This document shows positions 20,722-32,361 of a stretch of DNA of 64,000 bases, piece by piece; the stretch's first letter is position 1, and the number at the start of each line of letters is the position of its first letter. Source of the DNA: Agriotes lineatus (Eukaryota > Arthropoda > Insecta > Coleoptera > Elateridae); the NCBI GenBank assembly GCA_940337035.1, contig CALNHX010001950.1, positions 124,001 to 188,000 of the forward strand, written 5' to 3'. The translations under genes and the position numbers were made by a program. The notes under the pieces were generated by a model. That model did not search any database and had not been told where the DNA came from. It was given only the letters and a program-made list of their open reading frames with translations.

Positions 20722-23700
20722 TAAGGCAGAGGTCCTCAACATCAAATACGAATGGAATTCTGGATTGGGAGCGCCTTAAACTTTAAAATGCCACAATGAA
20801 ATTTGTTCTACGATCCCATGTAAACGACTTCTGATTTTATTACTTGCAGCCTTTTTAATTTGAAATGTTGTACACCTCAAACTACAGTTTTGTAAATTGC
20901 TAGCGGATTTTTAGAAAATAAGACATTCAGCAGTACATTTATTTTTATATTATTAAGTATTATACGAAATAAGAACAATATATTTGTTTATTACAAAGTG
21001 TTTGTGTTTTTTATTTCTACTCTGCTTTTGTTTTTTCACGAATCTGCAATAATTACAAAATCTAAAGCTAAAATATTAGTATTTGAAGTTATTTTACAGT
21101 TACAAAGTGTAAAATTTCAAAAAAATCAATCTACGATTTCATAATGGCGTGATATAATTTAAAAATTGTGATTTCTTTTAATTTTGAGGGATACATTTTA
21201 TAAAAAAGTGTAAAACATTTGCAAAATTATGCTTAGATATAACTCTAAATCCGTTTTTAAATCATTTTCTTTATTATAAATCGTTTTTGTAAAACGAATG
21301 GCGATAATTTTTTAAGTGGTAGAATATGTGTAATTGCATATTTTTTATTAAATTTTCATCGTGTGTTAAGATGTCATTTTTGTATAATTTATGTGACATG
21401 ATGTCGATTTTTGTAAAAATTTATGTGGGATGATGTGTAATTGCGTGATTTTTATTAAATTTTCATCATGGGTTGAATTAAAATGTAATTTTTTGTATAA
21501 TTTATGTGACATGATGTCAGTTTTTGTAAAAATTTATGTGAGATGATGTGTAATTGCTTGATTTTTGTTCAATTTTGAGTTAATTTTCGTAATAAAAATG
21601 AACAATAGGAGCCTACGTAACTGAAATTTTGTTTATCGAAATGCTTGTGGCAGATTTTTCAATGAAATTGCGTGTTTTTATTAAATTTTATCTTAAATTG
21701 GGGGTCAACATACATTTTCGAGCGATGCAATTTATAAAAAGTGTAAAACATTTGCAAAATTATGCCTCGAAATAACTCTAATAACTGCTTTTACATCATT
21801 TTCGTTTTACAAAACGATTTATAAAACGAATTGTAATAATTTTTTAAGTAAAATAATGTGGGATGGCTTATTTTTTATCGCTTATTGAATAAAAATGTCG
21901 TTTTTTGTATAATTTCAAGTGACATTATGTCAGTTTTTGTAAAATTTTAAGTGAAATGATGGTGTCAGAAAAATTTTTTCAACGAAATTGCACGTTTTTA
22001 TGCAAAATTATGTTAATTTGTGGTGAAAATACATCTATTTTCATCAAAAGTACAAGAATTTTTGAATTTTGTTTATCGAAATGATTGTGGAAGAAGATTT
22101 TTTTCAACGAAATTACGATTTCTTTTAATTTTGAGCGATGCATTTTATAAAAAGTGTAAAACATTTGCAAAATTATGCTTAGTTTATGTAACTTGATGTC
22201 GAATTTGTAAAAATATATGTGAGATGATGTGTAATTGCGTGATTTTTATTAAATTTTCATCGTGTGTTAAATTAAAATGTCATTTTTTGTATAATTTATG
22301 TGACATGATGTCAGTTTTTGTAAAAATTTAAGTGAGATGATGTAGAAGAGAACATTTTTCAACAAAAGTTCGTGTTTTTATTGCAAATTTATGTTAATTT
22401 GTGGTCAATATGCATATATTTTCATCAAAAGTATAAGAACTTCTGTAATAAAATGCACAGCGAGTCTACGTTACTGCAACTTTGCTTCTAGAAATGATTG
22501 TGGCAGAAGATTTTTCAATGAAAGTTGTATAAAAATATTGTTTTTGTCGTTTATGGTTAGAACTTTTTCAGCGAAATTGTGTGTTTTTATTCAAATCTTA
22601 CTAAAATTGCAACAAGTTAGAGTTACGTAGTTTGAAAATTATTAAGATATCATATCGATGCCTATCCACGCCAAAAACCTAGTGCTTTATTTTATTTTTG
22701 ACTGTTGTGATTAATAAAAAAGTTTGCAGAGGCATTTTTTTTTAAACTAAATACACAGAATGTAGTTTTCTTGTAAAGCGCAATTTCAAATTAACCTCTT
22801 CAAGGTAAATACAATAAAAACAGCGTTTAAAAATTATAGGCAAAGCAGTTTCTCAACTATAAAATAAATGGCGAAGCGTATGACAATACACGGTGATTCC
22901 TGACAATTACATCAGATAAACCCTCAGACTCTCAAAACGAAGATACACAGCTCAAACCCTGACAGTTACATTGATTTTTATTAAAAAAATTCGGCGTGGA
23001 AAACGTGTTTATTTTATGCTTAATTTTATCCCGACCTGGGATTTTTTAAAACTAAAATACAGTTTTGATCGATATAATGACACAATTTCAGACGCTTACT
23101 TATAAAATAAAAGTCAATGGCGTTTACAAATTTCATTCGCTTCAATTTAAAGTTTAAAATCGATGTAGATATAAAGAAGCCGTAATTTTAATTGAAAATC
23201 GACGCAGATAATCAAATTCAAAAACGGGCGACAGTGCAGACTCTAAGTCACAACCACATGTCTCAACTTGTTTTAAATTGCGATCCTCGTTATACAACCG
23301 AAAATTCGTAATGCAGAGGAATACGCGTATTTTCAACAAACGATTAAATTAATTGACCAAGAACTAAACAAATTAGGTGCACGGATATTTATATAGCTTT
23401 CAAATTTTCGAAGGTCGAGCGGAAATTTCCAGCTATATAATAGGCAGGGACAATGGAAATCTTGATAATCCGTTGATGCGCATCACTCAAATTATAAAAT
23501 AAAAGAATTCATGAAAACCAGTTACAAAGGCAATTTAAAAAAAAATTATATCAACCTTTAAACACAAGAGGCTACCCAATTCCATTCTTATAATTTATAT
23601 TTTTGAAACAATTCTTTGTATTAAAAGCTGGGCGCGTGTAGCTTTCAAATTTTCGACGGTCGATCGGAAATTTCCAGCTATATAGTAGGCAGAGACAATG

Positions 23701-24535
23701 GAAATCTCGATAATCCGTTTATGCGCATTACTCAAATTATAAAATAAAAGAATTAATTCCATGAAAACCAGATACAAAGTCAATTTGAAAAAAATTGTAT
23801 CAACCTTTAAACACAAGAGGCTACCCAATTCCATTCTTATAATTTACATTTTTGAAAAAATTGTTTGTTTTAAAAGCTGGGCGCGTGACGTCAGAGCAGT
23901 GAAATAGCTTCCCGCTATACACATAAAATCTGCAGCGACTCGGTAGTGCTGAGGCATTGACGGTTGCTGGTAATTTGTGAACACGGATGTAGAGCGTTCA
24001 AATCCGAGCCCGCCAGAGATTTTTTTAAATTAAACATCCATTCTGTGAATGCAAGAGAGACAACCAACGCCTGATGAGCAGAAGAGAGAGACAGATCTAC
24101 CAATTGAAATTCAAATATTTGCGCGAAAATTGAAATTAAAACGTCAGCCGCGAGAAGTGCGCAGACAACAAAGATGGACGACACCCGGAAAGTTTAAATT
24201 CAAAAAATTGATCTTAGAAAAAATCTGAAAAATTTCAAATTCAAATATTCGCGCGAAAATTAAAAGGGCCGCCGCGTAATTCCAGAAGCAAATTAAAAAT
24301 GGCCGCAGCATAATTTTGTCAGTAGCACATATCAAAATTAAATATCAAACTTCATATGTGATTAATTAGATCAAAACGCGAAAATTAATTAGATCAATCC
24401 GCGGTTTAATTCGCGGAATTAGGTCAATCAAATCATATGTGGATTAATTTAATTCGCGGTTTAATTCGCGAAATTAGGTCAATCAATTTAATCGGATGAT
24501 TGACAGGTGCTCCAATAAGGTGCCGCATTACTACT
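20722..24535 (-). repeat. Right inverted arm, 3814 bp
   Basis: This is the reverse complement of 15327-18930. It is about 210 bp longer, mostly because one 245-bp block is present twice (23394-23638 and 23639-23886) where the left arm has one copy (about 16010-16260). It begins with TAAGGCAGAGG and then carries the last ~30 codons of the gene whose longer copy is at 18818-19631 (here on plus, RQRSSTSNTNGILDWERLKL, then a stop). A 61-codon open stretch at 23154-23339 (minus) is the mirror copy of 16311-16496 with five residue changes. Confidence 0.95.
23394..23886 (+). repeat. Tandem duplication of a 245-bp block inside the right arm
   Basis: TAGCTTTCAAATTTTCG at 23394 recurs at 23639. Both units run through ATTTCCAGCTATATA, ACACAAGAGGCTACCCAATT and AAAAGCTGGGCGCGTG. 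The units differ by scattered substitutions and small indels, so the duplication is not recent. Confidence 0.9.
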
Positions 24536-24545
24536 GCTGTGTGTT

Positions 24546-24786
24546 CATATTTTTGAAAACTGTTATCGTAGTTGAGCTACTACAGCCAACTTAATTTTCT
24601 CTTATGGCGGACTCATAGTTGGCCATGATGCATTTGAATAGCATTTTTTTTCGCTTTTCAAAATTGTATAATTTGTTATACCTACTCCAAAAATTAATGG
24701 CGAACAAATAAAAAAAACCTGTTCTTACTATGGCAAGTGAGAACATCGGTCGTAAAGTTTGCTCAATTGAGGACTTTGAAAACAAA
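24546..24786 (+). repeat. About 240-bp dispersed repeat, copy 2
   Basis: This is the same-orientation partner of 13183-13422 and begins only about 10 bp outside the right end of the long-inverted-repeat element. Confidence 0.75.
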
Positions 24787-26560
24787 AACAATCTGAGCAA
24801 TTGCTTGTTTATAGCTGACATTCAGTTTATTTTGTTTGTAATTATCTGTTAAATAAGAAAATACATAATGCAGTAAAATCTAAATTGTGCTCTTTTGTTT
24901 AATCATTAAACTAAATATCAAATTTAACTGACTAGCTCTAGCAGAACAATTCAGAGTAGGTTCATTGTATTGTATTGTTTTTAATTACGTCCAATTAATG
25001 TTGTATGCAATGCTATTAGGTTTAGTAAGAATTGTATTATATGCCAACCCAAAATAAAGCTACTTTTATATTCAAGTAATCCTAACCTCAAACATATCAT
25101 GATATTATTTTTACAGTAAATAACACCTGCAATATTGTTTAAATAGGTAAGTTCTCTTTCTTCATTGTTTATTAGTTCATCAATTAATCCTTTTATGTTT
25201 AATAAACAGATACCTGCCTGGTTCCGTTCAATTACTTCATATCGATGTTCCAAACTCCAGCAGTTGGGTATACCTGCAGTACAGGCCTTATCCCTAGACC
25301 TCAAACCTCGGATCAGCAATTGTGCCCTAGTGAGATCTTCCGCAGCTAGCAGCAGCATTCCAACCCCAAACAGCAACGGTTAGTTCAACAGAAATCTGTC
25401 TTCGTTACCGGGAGTGATGCACTTAACTCACCGCAGATCTACACAGCCCCAGCACCTCTCAATGTAGCTTCCTCTAAATATGTCCACCCTGAATATTATT
25501 GATAAGTCCCACACTGCAATAACCTGCACCTGGATTTCTTATTGTATCAATATCGTATCCTTTATATAGGCAAGCACATTCAGAATCCAAATATCACACT
25601 TATAACCAAAATTTTTCCTTGGCCTTTTACCTTATGTGAAAAACTTATACATTTATTACTTTTATTCAATTAATCCATTATTATTGCAAAATAATACAAA
25701 ATATTTTTACAATTTTTTCTGTTGTCTTTTTATTATTTTCTGTGTCTATAGTGACATGCTATGTTCAATGTTTTATGTCTATCACTTACTAGATTTACAA
25801 TATTTAGCTAATTATATAATTCATTTGACATTTCTTAATAAATTAACTTTAAATATCATATTAGCTTTGTTTATAGGTTATTTCAAACCAGAGCTGAACA
25901 AATTTTTAAAAAGTGATTAATTACCAGTTACAAATTATCACCAAAGAAAGTAATTGAATCACCAGATTTTCAATTACTTAAATGAAATAGTACTTAAATT
26001 ATTAATTGCTTGGTAATTGTAATTGCACAGCATAAATTACGTTTTTAAATACTTTCACTAGAAATTGTGTATATTTGTATTTACTACCATTTAGATAGCT
26101 ATGTGCTATCACATCGTTTTAAACAAGAAAATTCAAATAAATAAATAATTATGATGGGTTCGTTACTGTATAATCAAGCTATTTGTCGTCAATTGTTATG
26201 GAAAAAAGTGACTCTGCACTTACTGCAGACATATTTTTTGCTTCTTACATAATAATCATTAGCAAGCTACAATGCTAAATTTTACACAGCCTACAGTACA
26301 CAAAACACAACACATGAACATCTCATCTACAAACATACGCTCCTGCACCAAATATATCTTTGGTCATTCACAAAACTAGCTGTTATCCGACTACTCATAG
26401 AATATTATAAATTATACTTATATCGCCCTACAAATGCTTTATTGCCATTTTGATATGCTAAAACTTAAATGTCTTATCTTATTTGTTCTGCGTTCTGGTC
26501 ATTTAATACCTTATCGAGTAATTATTGAATTACTAGAAAGTAATTCAATTACCACAAGTA
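24787..26560. other. Unassigned 1.8-kb spacer
   Basis: A 131-codon minus-strand open stretch (24981-25376) contains LTRAQLLIRGLRSRDKACTA and SLEHRYEVIERNQAGICLLN but matches nothing I know. A plus-strand 94-codon stretch at 25636-25920 is low-complexity. AAGTAATTGAAT-type motifs recur near 25955 and 26535. No RNA gene is seen. Confidence 0.35.
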
Positions 26561-26720
26561 CAGGGTTGGCTTGATTTTCTCCAGCCGGAAAAAACCCACC
26601 GGGTTTTTTCGGGTAAAACCCACTTGAAAAAGCCCGCGTGTTTTAGACTATTTCTGGGTTTTTTCAAAAATTCACAAAAAAGTATTCTAAAACTGTAAGT
26701 GGTATAAAATCTTCCATTAT
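26561..26720 (+). mobile_element. Possible hAT left end (CAGGGTTGGC) with a hairpin
   Basis: CAGGGTTGGC at 26561-26570 is a hAT-like terminus. It is followed by a perfect hairpin GAAAAAACCC (26588-26597) and GGGTTTTTTC (26601-26610), and further AAACCC/GGGTTT runs. No matching right end is seen; the piggyBac-type element at 26721 may interrupt it. Confidence 0.3.
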
Positions 26721-27324
26721 CCCTTAACTGGTAACGTGCCGTCTGTGAGACTGCAAGCAAATTTTAATCTCAAATTTTCAGCAAAAGAGTACCGCTTTTC
26801 GGCGAATGATCTCACCTAATCTTTCTCCTCTTGGTGCCCCACCTATCGCACAATTATTGGTAAATTTGGGTAACTGACGCTGGAGATGTGTTTTATTTTT
26901 AGTTCAGTGCAGTCTGCGAGACGGAACGTTACGGTTTACGTGAGAATTTTTTGCGCATGGTAGGCATGGCAGGCCCTGCGAATTACAATTATTTTTTTAA
27001 GTTTTTTTTTACAAATGCATTGTTTTACTTATTATTAATCGGAAAATAAATAAAATTACTTTTGATCAAAAGTTTAAATTTTTTTATCTTGGTCTGGTAA
27101 AAAGTACATTGCCAATTTGTGTTCAAGTTGAAAATTATCTTATAATTTTTTCTTTACGTTAAGTTTTCGGTTATTATTACTAAAAAATAAATGCTTTACA
27201 AACCTCTATATATATATTTAAAAAAAATTAAAACAGTTTAATTTTTTTCGCTTCAAAGGTGTGCCAGTCTCGCAGACTGCACGTTACCAGTTGTGCTGCA
27301 AATTTACACGTTACCAGTTAAGGG
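26721..27324. mobile_element. 604-bp piggyBac-type MITE with TTAT flanks
   Basis: An 18-bp perfect inverted end, CCCTTAACTGGTAACGTG, lies at 26721-26738 and inverted at 27307-27324. TTAT occurs directly outside both ends (26717-26720 and 27325-27328), close to the TTAA that piggyBac elements use. The motif GTCTCGCAGACTGCACGTT (about 27270-27288) is echoed inverted in the left end and again at 26909-26922, as repeated subterminal binding sites would be. No transposase is inside. Confidence 0.8.
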
Positions 27325-27876
27325 TTATATTAGAAATGATGGTATACATTTTCACGGCGATCCATTAGATGACAGAGAGATAAACTCACAGACTGACAGA
27401 CCTCACTTCAAAAACTACAAAGATCACTAGTTTGAAAGAATCATGATTTACTATACTTTATTTTGCGAAGTAAAAGAAAGTAAAATGATTGAAATTGTTA
27501 ATAAATTCAGAGAGCTTATTGATTTTTGGTTAAAATGAGGCAACCGGAAGTAGCACTTTACTCTTGATCTTTCCGTTTTGTGGGCAAATTTTGTAATTGT
27601 TTAATAAAAATTAAATTTCATAGAAAAGGTTCATGTATTATGCAATTATTTGTAATTTTCGTTTGAACAGTTGTTTCGTAGAAAGTATAGTTTTTGCATT
27701 TTTAGAAAGACTTCGTCGAGCCCAAAAACTAATAATACATATTGCAATGGTTTTGGCTCTGCTCTGAGTGCAGCATAAAGTTTAAAATTAAATTTAAAGC
27801 ACAGGGTAGAGGTATTGTATCTAGCTGCAATGCTAAAGTAAACGTCTTATCATAAATGCATTAACAAAGGAATGCT

Positions 27877-28578
27877 TGTGTTAAGAGACAAAATTGATTA
27901 AGGAACGCACAGGAAGGAACTTGCCATTTCACAGGGTTACTAGTTAAATTCCTATCAATTAATTATTAAATAAGGCTGAATGAATAGCCTAAACAAAGTT
28001 AAATTATTACAAAAGGTTTGCTAAATGCAGTTGTTGGAGCGTAGAGTTCATTTTAATTAATTGCACATAATTTGTGAACGATTCTAAAAGGTATTAGCCA
28101 AGAAAGATAAGAATATACGCAAAAAGCGAATTATTGAAAGCTAGCAAATGTGAAATGCAAACTTGTCTGAAGAAATTTGCAGAAAAGATAACAGCATAAA
28201 AACTATAGGTGAAAAGTACACATTTATGAACCAATAAACAATTTGAAAGGAAGTGAATAAGGAATTAATCAAATTAGTGACGAATATGAACATGCAACGG
28301 CCTCTTAATTCGTGTAGTGGCGCCAAGACAATCAGTGACAATATTAAAATATGAACAAGCATTTTATAAATGTACATTGTTTAGTTTTAGGTAGTTATAA
28401 GAATTTAAAATGTAAAAAGGTATCTCACTTGAAATTAGTTCATGTTCTGTCTTTAGTTTAAGATTCGCTTTTGTTATAAAAGGACGCGAGAAGAAACAAA
28501 TGAATAAAATTAATTCTTTGACATGCAGTTTGTGCTCTTATTTAAAATTAAGAAATTACCTACAAAAATAATAAACAG
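27877..28578 (+). mobile_element. Possible solo LTR or LTR-like promoter segment
   Basis: A TGTTAAGAGACAAAATTG start, a TATAAAAGG box near 28477, an AATAAA near 28502 and an ACA end at 28578 fit an LTR. No second copy, no target duplication and no confident primer site are seen, so this is weak. A GC-richer stretch with two overlapping open frames (28690-29015) follows. Confidence 0.2.
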
Positions 28579-28689
28579 TGAAAAAAAGTATACCATCGTG
28601 TAGAGCACATTCCAGTGCAGCTGTGGAAATAAAGGCAGCGTTTTCCGCAACATTAAAATTTTTGCCGCAAGAAGGATTCCGATCGTGGG

Positions 28690-28956
28690 TTGTCGACATC
28701 GTCAAATCTACGAAGGCGGTTAGCTGCGATTTCTAGGACCCAAGATCTTTGCAGACTACAGAGACGCGGTCAAGGGAGCTCCAGGTACACAGCGAGCATC
28801 ACAAACATCGAAGACTGCGCTTCCAGAATAGATTCCTGTCAATTCGCCCCGTTTCCGAGCATCATCGGAGGAGCGAAAGTATTAAGGTCTGTAAAAACTT
28901 TATTATTAGTGCGAGGAAGCAGAGATTTGTACCCCAGACCGACATTACCGTGGTGA
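28690..28956 (+). CDS. Unidentified short open reading frame in a GC-richer patch
   Basis: An 89-codon open stretch (NLRRRLAAISRTQDLCRLQR near its start) overlaps another in the next frame (28749-29015). Base composition here (about 28590-28990) is clearly less AT-rich than the neighbours, as in gag leaders or old coding sequence. I cannot assign either frame. If the stretch before it is an LTR, this could be the start of a gag region. Confidence 0.15.
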   Translation: MSTSSNLRRRLAAISRTQDLCRLQRRGQGSSRYTASITNIEDCASRIDSCQFAPFPSIIGGAKVLRSVKTLLLVRGSRDLYPRPTLPW

Positions 28957-29160
28957 AGACGAAGCAGGCATATAAGGGCCTCTACCTAGTCAAAATTTTC
29001 CAGTATTTGCAATAGTCCAAGTTGAGGTTATGTGTTCTCCAAAAAAAGGACGCCATCAGAAACAATTGCTAAGCTTGTCCGCGTAAAATACTGAAACAAA
29101 AGAGAATGAGTGACGCTATAAAAGCGCGAAATATTAGAATTCAAACAATACCTGTAGTTT

Positions 29161-30234
29161 GTTCACAATTTTGATCTCCAAGTCAATTAAACGTTCACTG
29201 CAAAATATACAAACCACTTGTTGAAATTTGACAGCAGCCATATTCGCGGCTGTAGTTTTCCTCTTCTTTGCATTAAATCTTTTTTATTAAATGTAAAATT
29301 ATTTTATATAAGCCCAGTAATACTTCATATACTGCATTCTTAAATACTGTTTGATAATTACAACCTTTATCCTTAGTTATCGTCAATTAACTCTTACGTA
29401 TACTTAATAACGCTATATGAATTACAATAAAGTATTTAATAATTAAACATGTTGGCATCTGAAATTAATTAATTAGTACAAACTAAAGCTAAGCAAGACT
29501 AGCGTTCGGGTGCAACACCATATCATAATACTGGGGTGCAATATCATAGCAGCATTTTTTTTCATGTTTTCTATAGTTACCTGCTTTCATTCCTTCTCTG
29601 TATTATCTCTTTTCTATAATTGTGATATTTTTGCTCTCATATTATTTAGTAGTGGTTTTATACTTCCTGTCATCTTTTACATGTTTACCCTGTGCTTCTC
29701 CACTTCTTGGTTAGCACTTGAAATATATCATGTTCAGCGAGTTCGCGGAAAATATTCAGTACATTTGCTATAATACTTTATTGGTGTTACAATAAATTTG
29801 GTACGAGTTTATAGCAACTTTTCGACTGCAAATTTTGAGCAAGTTGGCAGGAGTTTTGCAGTTTTAGGCAAATTGCGTTAAGCTTCCATAAAAGTTACGG
29901 AATGGATACTGTTTTTCAAACTGTTCAAGTGCGTATATAGACAAAAAATTGTGCTACCTGAAAGTTTATACGAGAATATATGATATGATTACACCTTCCA
30001 AATTATTAGGAATTATGAAATTCTCCCGTTCATGAGATATTAATTAATTTGACTATAGTAGGTCCAACACAAAATTACAGAGTCTATTAAAATTCCATGA
30101 ATATAGGGCGATTCATAAATATGGTAATTCAATTTAAAGGTAGTTAGAGGACACCAAACAGAACAACTTGAAATAATAACCCGTAGGGTTATACGTATAT
30201 TTTATGATTTAACGCAAAACTGTATCGCTCCATC
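29161..30234. other. Unassigned spacer
   Basis: No gene or structured repeat is supported. An 87-codon plus-strand stretch (29510-29773) is Phe/Ser/Leu-rich, as expected from AT-rich non-coding DNA. Confidence 0.4.
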
Positions 30235-31172
30235 TAATAATAATAATAATAATAATAATATTTATTGGTGCATAGGAATGTATTACAATTATTGCATAAG
30301 TTACAGTATAAACATAAAAAATATCACAGTCAATAAAAGCTTTTTAACCCGCCGGTACACGGGTGAAATTGCCGAACACCAGTGCACAAACCCGGTCAAA
30401 ATGACCGTGTGTATTTTTTTCGCTCGAAAGCCTTTGCTTTCAAATATGATGGCCTTAAGTCATTCAAATATCGATTTTTAGGATTGAAATAATAGTAATG
30501 CCAAGTTACCACAAAAATTTAATGACAAAAATAAACATCTAAAAAAGCTAAGTATAAAAAACCTAAACAATTATTTCTACAAAAAAATTATTTTCATAAG
30601 AATACCACAAAAATTGTAACATTTAATGCATTGTGGATATAAATTATGCAATATCTTTATAATTTGTGCCCTCCGCGCAGTTGGTACACAAAACATTTGT
30701 ATGTTCCTAGTGCTTAGTGCTACGTACACAAGTGCATGAACCCGGTCGAATCGACCGTGCTCCGTCACTTTGTAAGTAATGAGCCAACTTTGTATAAACA
30801 ATCAAACCGAAAACAAAAACTTATGCTATCAGTCGTGCCAACCAACGATCAAGGGAGGTATACCTAAAATATTAGACACTGTTTACATTTGATTTTTTTT
30901 AACAATAAAGCAAAAACTAAAAACCCGGTCAATTTGACCGTGACCCGTGCACTGCCGGGTTAAAAGAATCGTACTACAAATTTGCTAGCATAGGGGGATG
31001 ATACTCAAAAAATTCTTTTAACGAGTAAAATGGATGATCAGACATTTTTTTAGGGAGCCCTTGAATATTTTATCGGTGCAAGTATGCAAATTCAAGTCAA
31101 TGAAACCAGATATCTTATTTAATATTTTTATGCCTAAAACATTCGGGGAACTTTTTGTGATGTCTAATCTAC
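30235..31172 (-). mobile_element. LINE 3' end with (TAA)n tail, split by a piggyBac-type MITE
   Basis: A (TAA)n run at 30235-30261 is the presumed tail of a minus-strand LINE. The end of its reading frame is at 31018-31134: GIKILNKISGFIDLNLHTCT followed by DKIFKGSLKKCLIIHFTR and a stop. This matches the C-terminal G(I/L)..xNK(I/L)P....FK..LK...L pattern of Jockey/CR1-like polymerases. The piggyBac-type element 30348-30959 interrupts the 3' untranslated part. Upstream text (to about 31172) degrades quickly. Confidence 0.55.
30348..30959. mobile_element. 612-bp piggyBac-type MITE in TTAA, with three internal palindromes
   Basis: TTAA at 30344-30347 and 30960-30963 flanks the element exactly. 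Ends are CCCGCCGGTACACGGGTG and the inverted ACCCGTGCACTGCCGGG. Three copies of a CCCGGTCnnnnnGACCGTG palindrome lie at 30391-30409, 30741-30759 and 30924-30942. Their arms are constant and only the central bases vary (AAAAT, GAATC, AATTT). No transposase is inside. Confidence 0.9.
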
Positions 31173-31876
31173 TAAAAGGCACCCTGAAAGCATCTCGATT
31201 TCGAGTATTGTAAATCGCCGTTTTGGTTTAATAAATGCTTACTTTTAAATGCATAAAGTTCTACATTAAATATATATAGATTAATCACTGTAAAGATGCC
31301 AAGATTAACAAATACACTTCTACACAAAATTGTTTGTTGATAACCTATTATCGTACGTAATAAACATTTTTGAGCAATAAGAACACCGTGCGCTGACGCG
31401 GATGACTCCCTAAAACAGATTGCGTATTCCAGTGTTGAACTGACATGAGCATGGTGGACACCCAGCTAAGTGTTAATAAATCTTTTAAGATAAATCTTTT
31501 AAGATCTAATGACGACGACCATATTTGATACTTATTTACAAACATGTAAATGTAAATATCTTGAAATTTTAAAGACATAAAACATCTGAGTTCAGATTAG
31601 CAATTTGGGCAATGAAATGTGAATAGCAGCAACATTTTGGATGTCAAATATTTAATCTGATTTTTAGCTGAATGTTTATCTCTTACTGTTTACGAGATCT
31701 CATAGCAGCCGAAAAAACCTTTGGTTTCCAAAGTACCGCATTGGCGGCAATTGCTTCAGTGAATTATTTTTGTCAGAATATAGGTAATGTCATTTTGACA
31801 AGTTTAATATTGCTAAGTAACATTGTTAGAAGTTGTGGTTGTGTTGTTAAATACTAAAAAAGTTCTTAAAGCCCAA
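31173..31876. other. Unassigned spacer
   Basis: No supported feature. A 62-codon plus-strand stretch (31672-31857) and a 76-codon minus-strand stretch (31348-31578) have no recognisable motif. Confidence 0.4.
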
Positions 31877-32002
31877 CCTAAAAGAATAGTTCCCTGCTGT
31901 ATTCCTGGTTGTACCCGTAAAAATAACGACAAAAATTGCAAAAAAGTCGTATCTAATGAATTCCATAGTTTTTTAAACGAAGTAATTTATGAAACGATAT
32001 AA
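31877..32002 (+). pseudogene. THAP-domain N-terminus fragment
   Basis: The frame reads PKRIVPCCIPGCTRKNNDKN and then KKVVSNEFHSF before drifting off and stopping at 32000-32002. The CCIPGC and the later FHSF correspond to the first Cys pair and the F-H-x-F/P element of THAP zinc fingers. No ATG lies in good context and there is no partner domain downstream, so a THAP transposase or THAP gene scrap is the best reading. Confidence 0.45.
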
Positions 32003-32161
32003 CCGCTATTTTGGGGTTTGCTCGACTGCTTTGCGAGATCCCTATGTTGAACACCACGTTCCGAACACTCGTATAACTAGTTAGTCGACGAAATAGACAA
32101 GTAATTTACTAGGATCACCAACTATTTTACTACACCAATGTAATAGTAGTTTATTTATCTA

Positions 32162-32262
32162 GAACGAAAAGTAGCATTTTAAAGACGAGAAAGTTGTTTA
32201 CGTCCGAGGCGTCACCCGAGGACGGAATTACTTGCGAGGACCTTTAAAAACACTTTTCGTTC
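32162..32262. repeat. Foldback element 3 with GAGG-loop-CCGAG apex
   Basis: GAACGAAAAGTAGCATTTTA at 32162 pairs with the inverted TTTAAAAACACTTTTCGTTC ending at 32262. The apex CGTCCGAGGCGTCACCCGAG then GACG (32201-32224) folds through CGTCC and GGACG. The middle part of the arms is poorly paired. Confidence 0.65.
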
Positions 32263-32361
32263 GTGGTGAATACAACGGTTTATTTCATACTGCAAGTTTA
32301 ATTAATTTTAAATAAAAACTTGTAAATCATTTCAAATTTCATGTCAACAACTGACGTATAA

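Larger units (their letters stand above)
15327..24535. mobile_element. 9.2-kb element with giant inverted arms; candidate Polinton/Maverick derivative
   Basis: Two inverted arms (15327-18930 and 20722-24535) surround a 1.79-kb centre. The outer ends read TAATGCGGTACC at left and, reverse-complemented, AGTAGTAATGCGGCACC at right. A 6-bp direct repeat GCTGTG lies at 15321-15326 and 24536-24541. A 6-bp target duplication and AG-starting termini are hallmarks of Polintons. The right end would start AGTAGTAATG, and the left end would lack the first five bases. The centre has two broken genes that converge on the arms. No polymerase B, integrase, ATPase or capsid gene is seen, so this would be a gutted, non-autonomous form. 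The class assignment is inference; the inverted structure itself is plain. Confidence 0.6.

Noticed and set aside
28690..29015. Overlapping frames thought to be a conserved host gene
   Set aside because: No motif, no splice context and two competing frames; kept only as a low-confidence entry.
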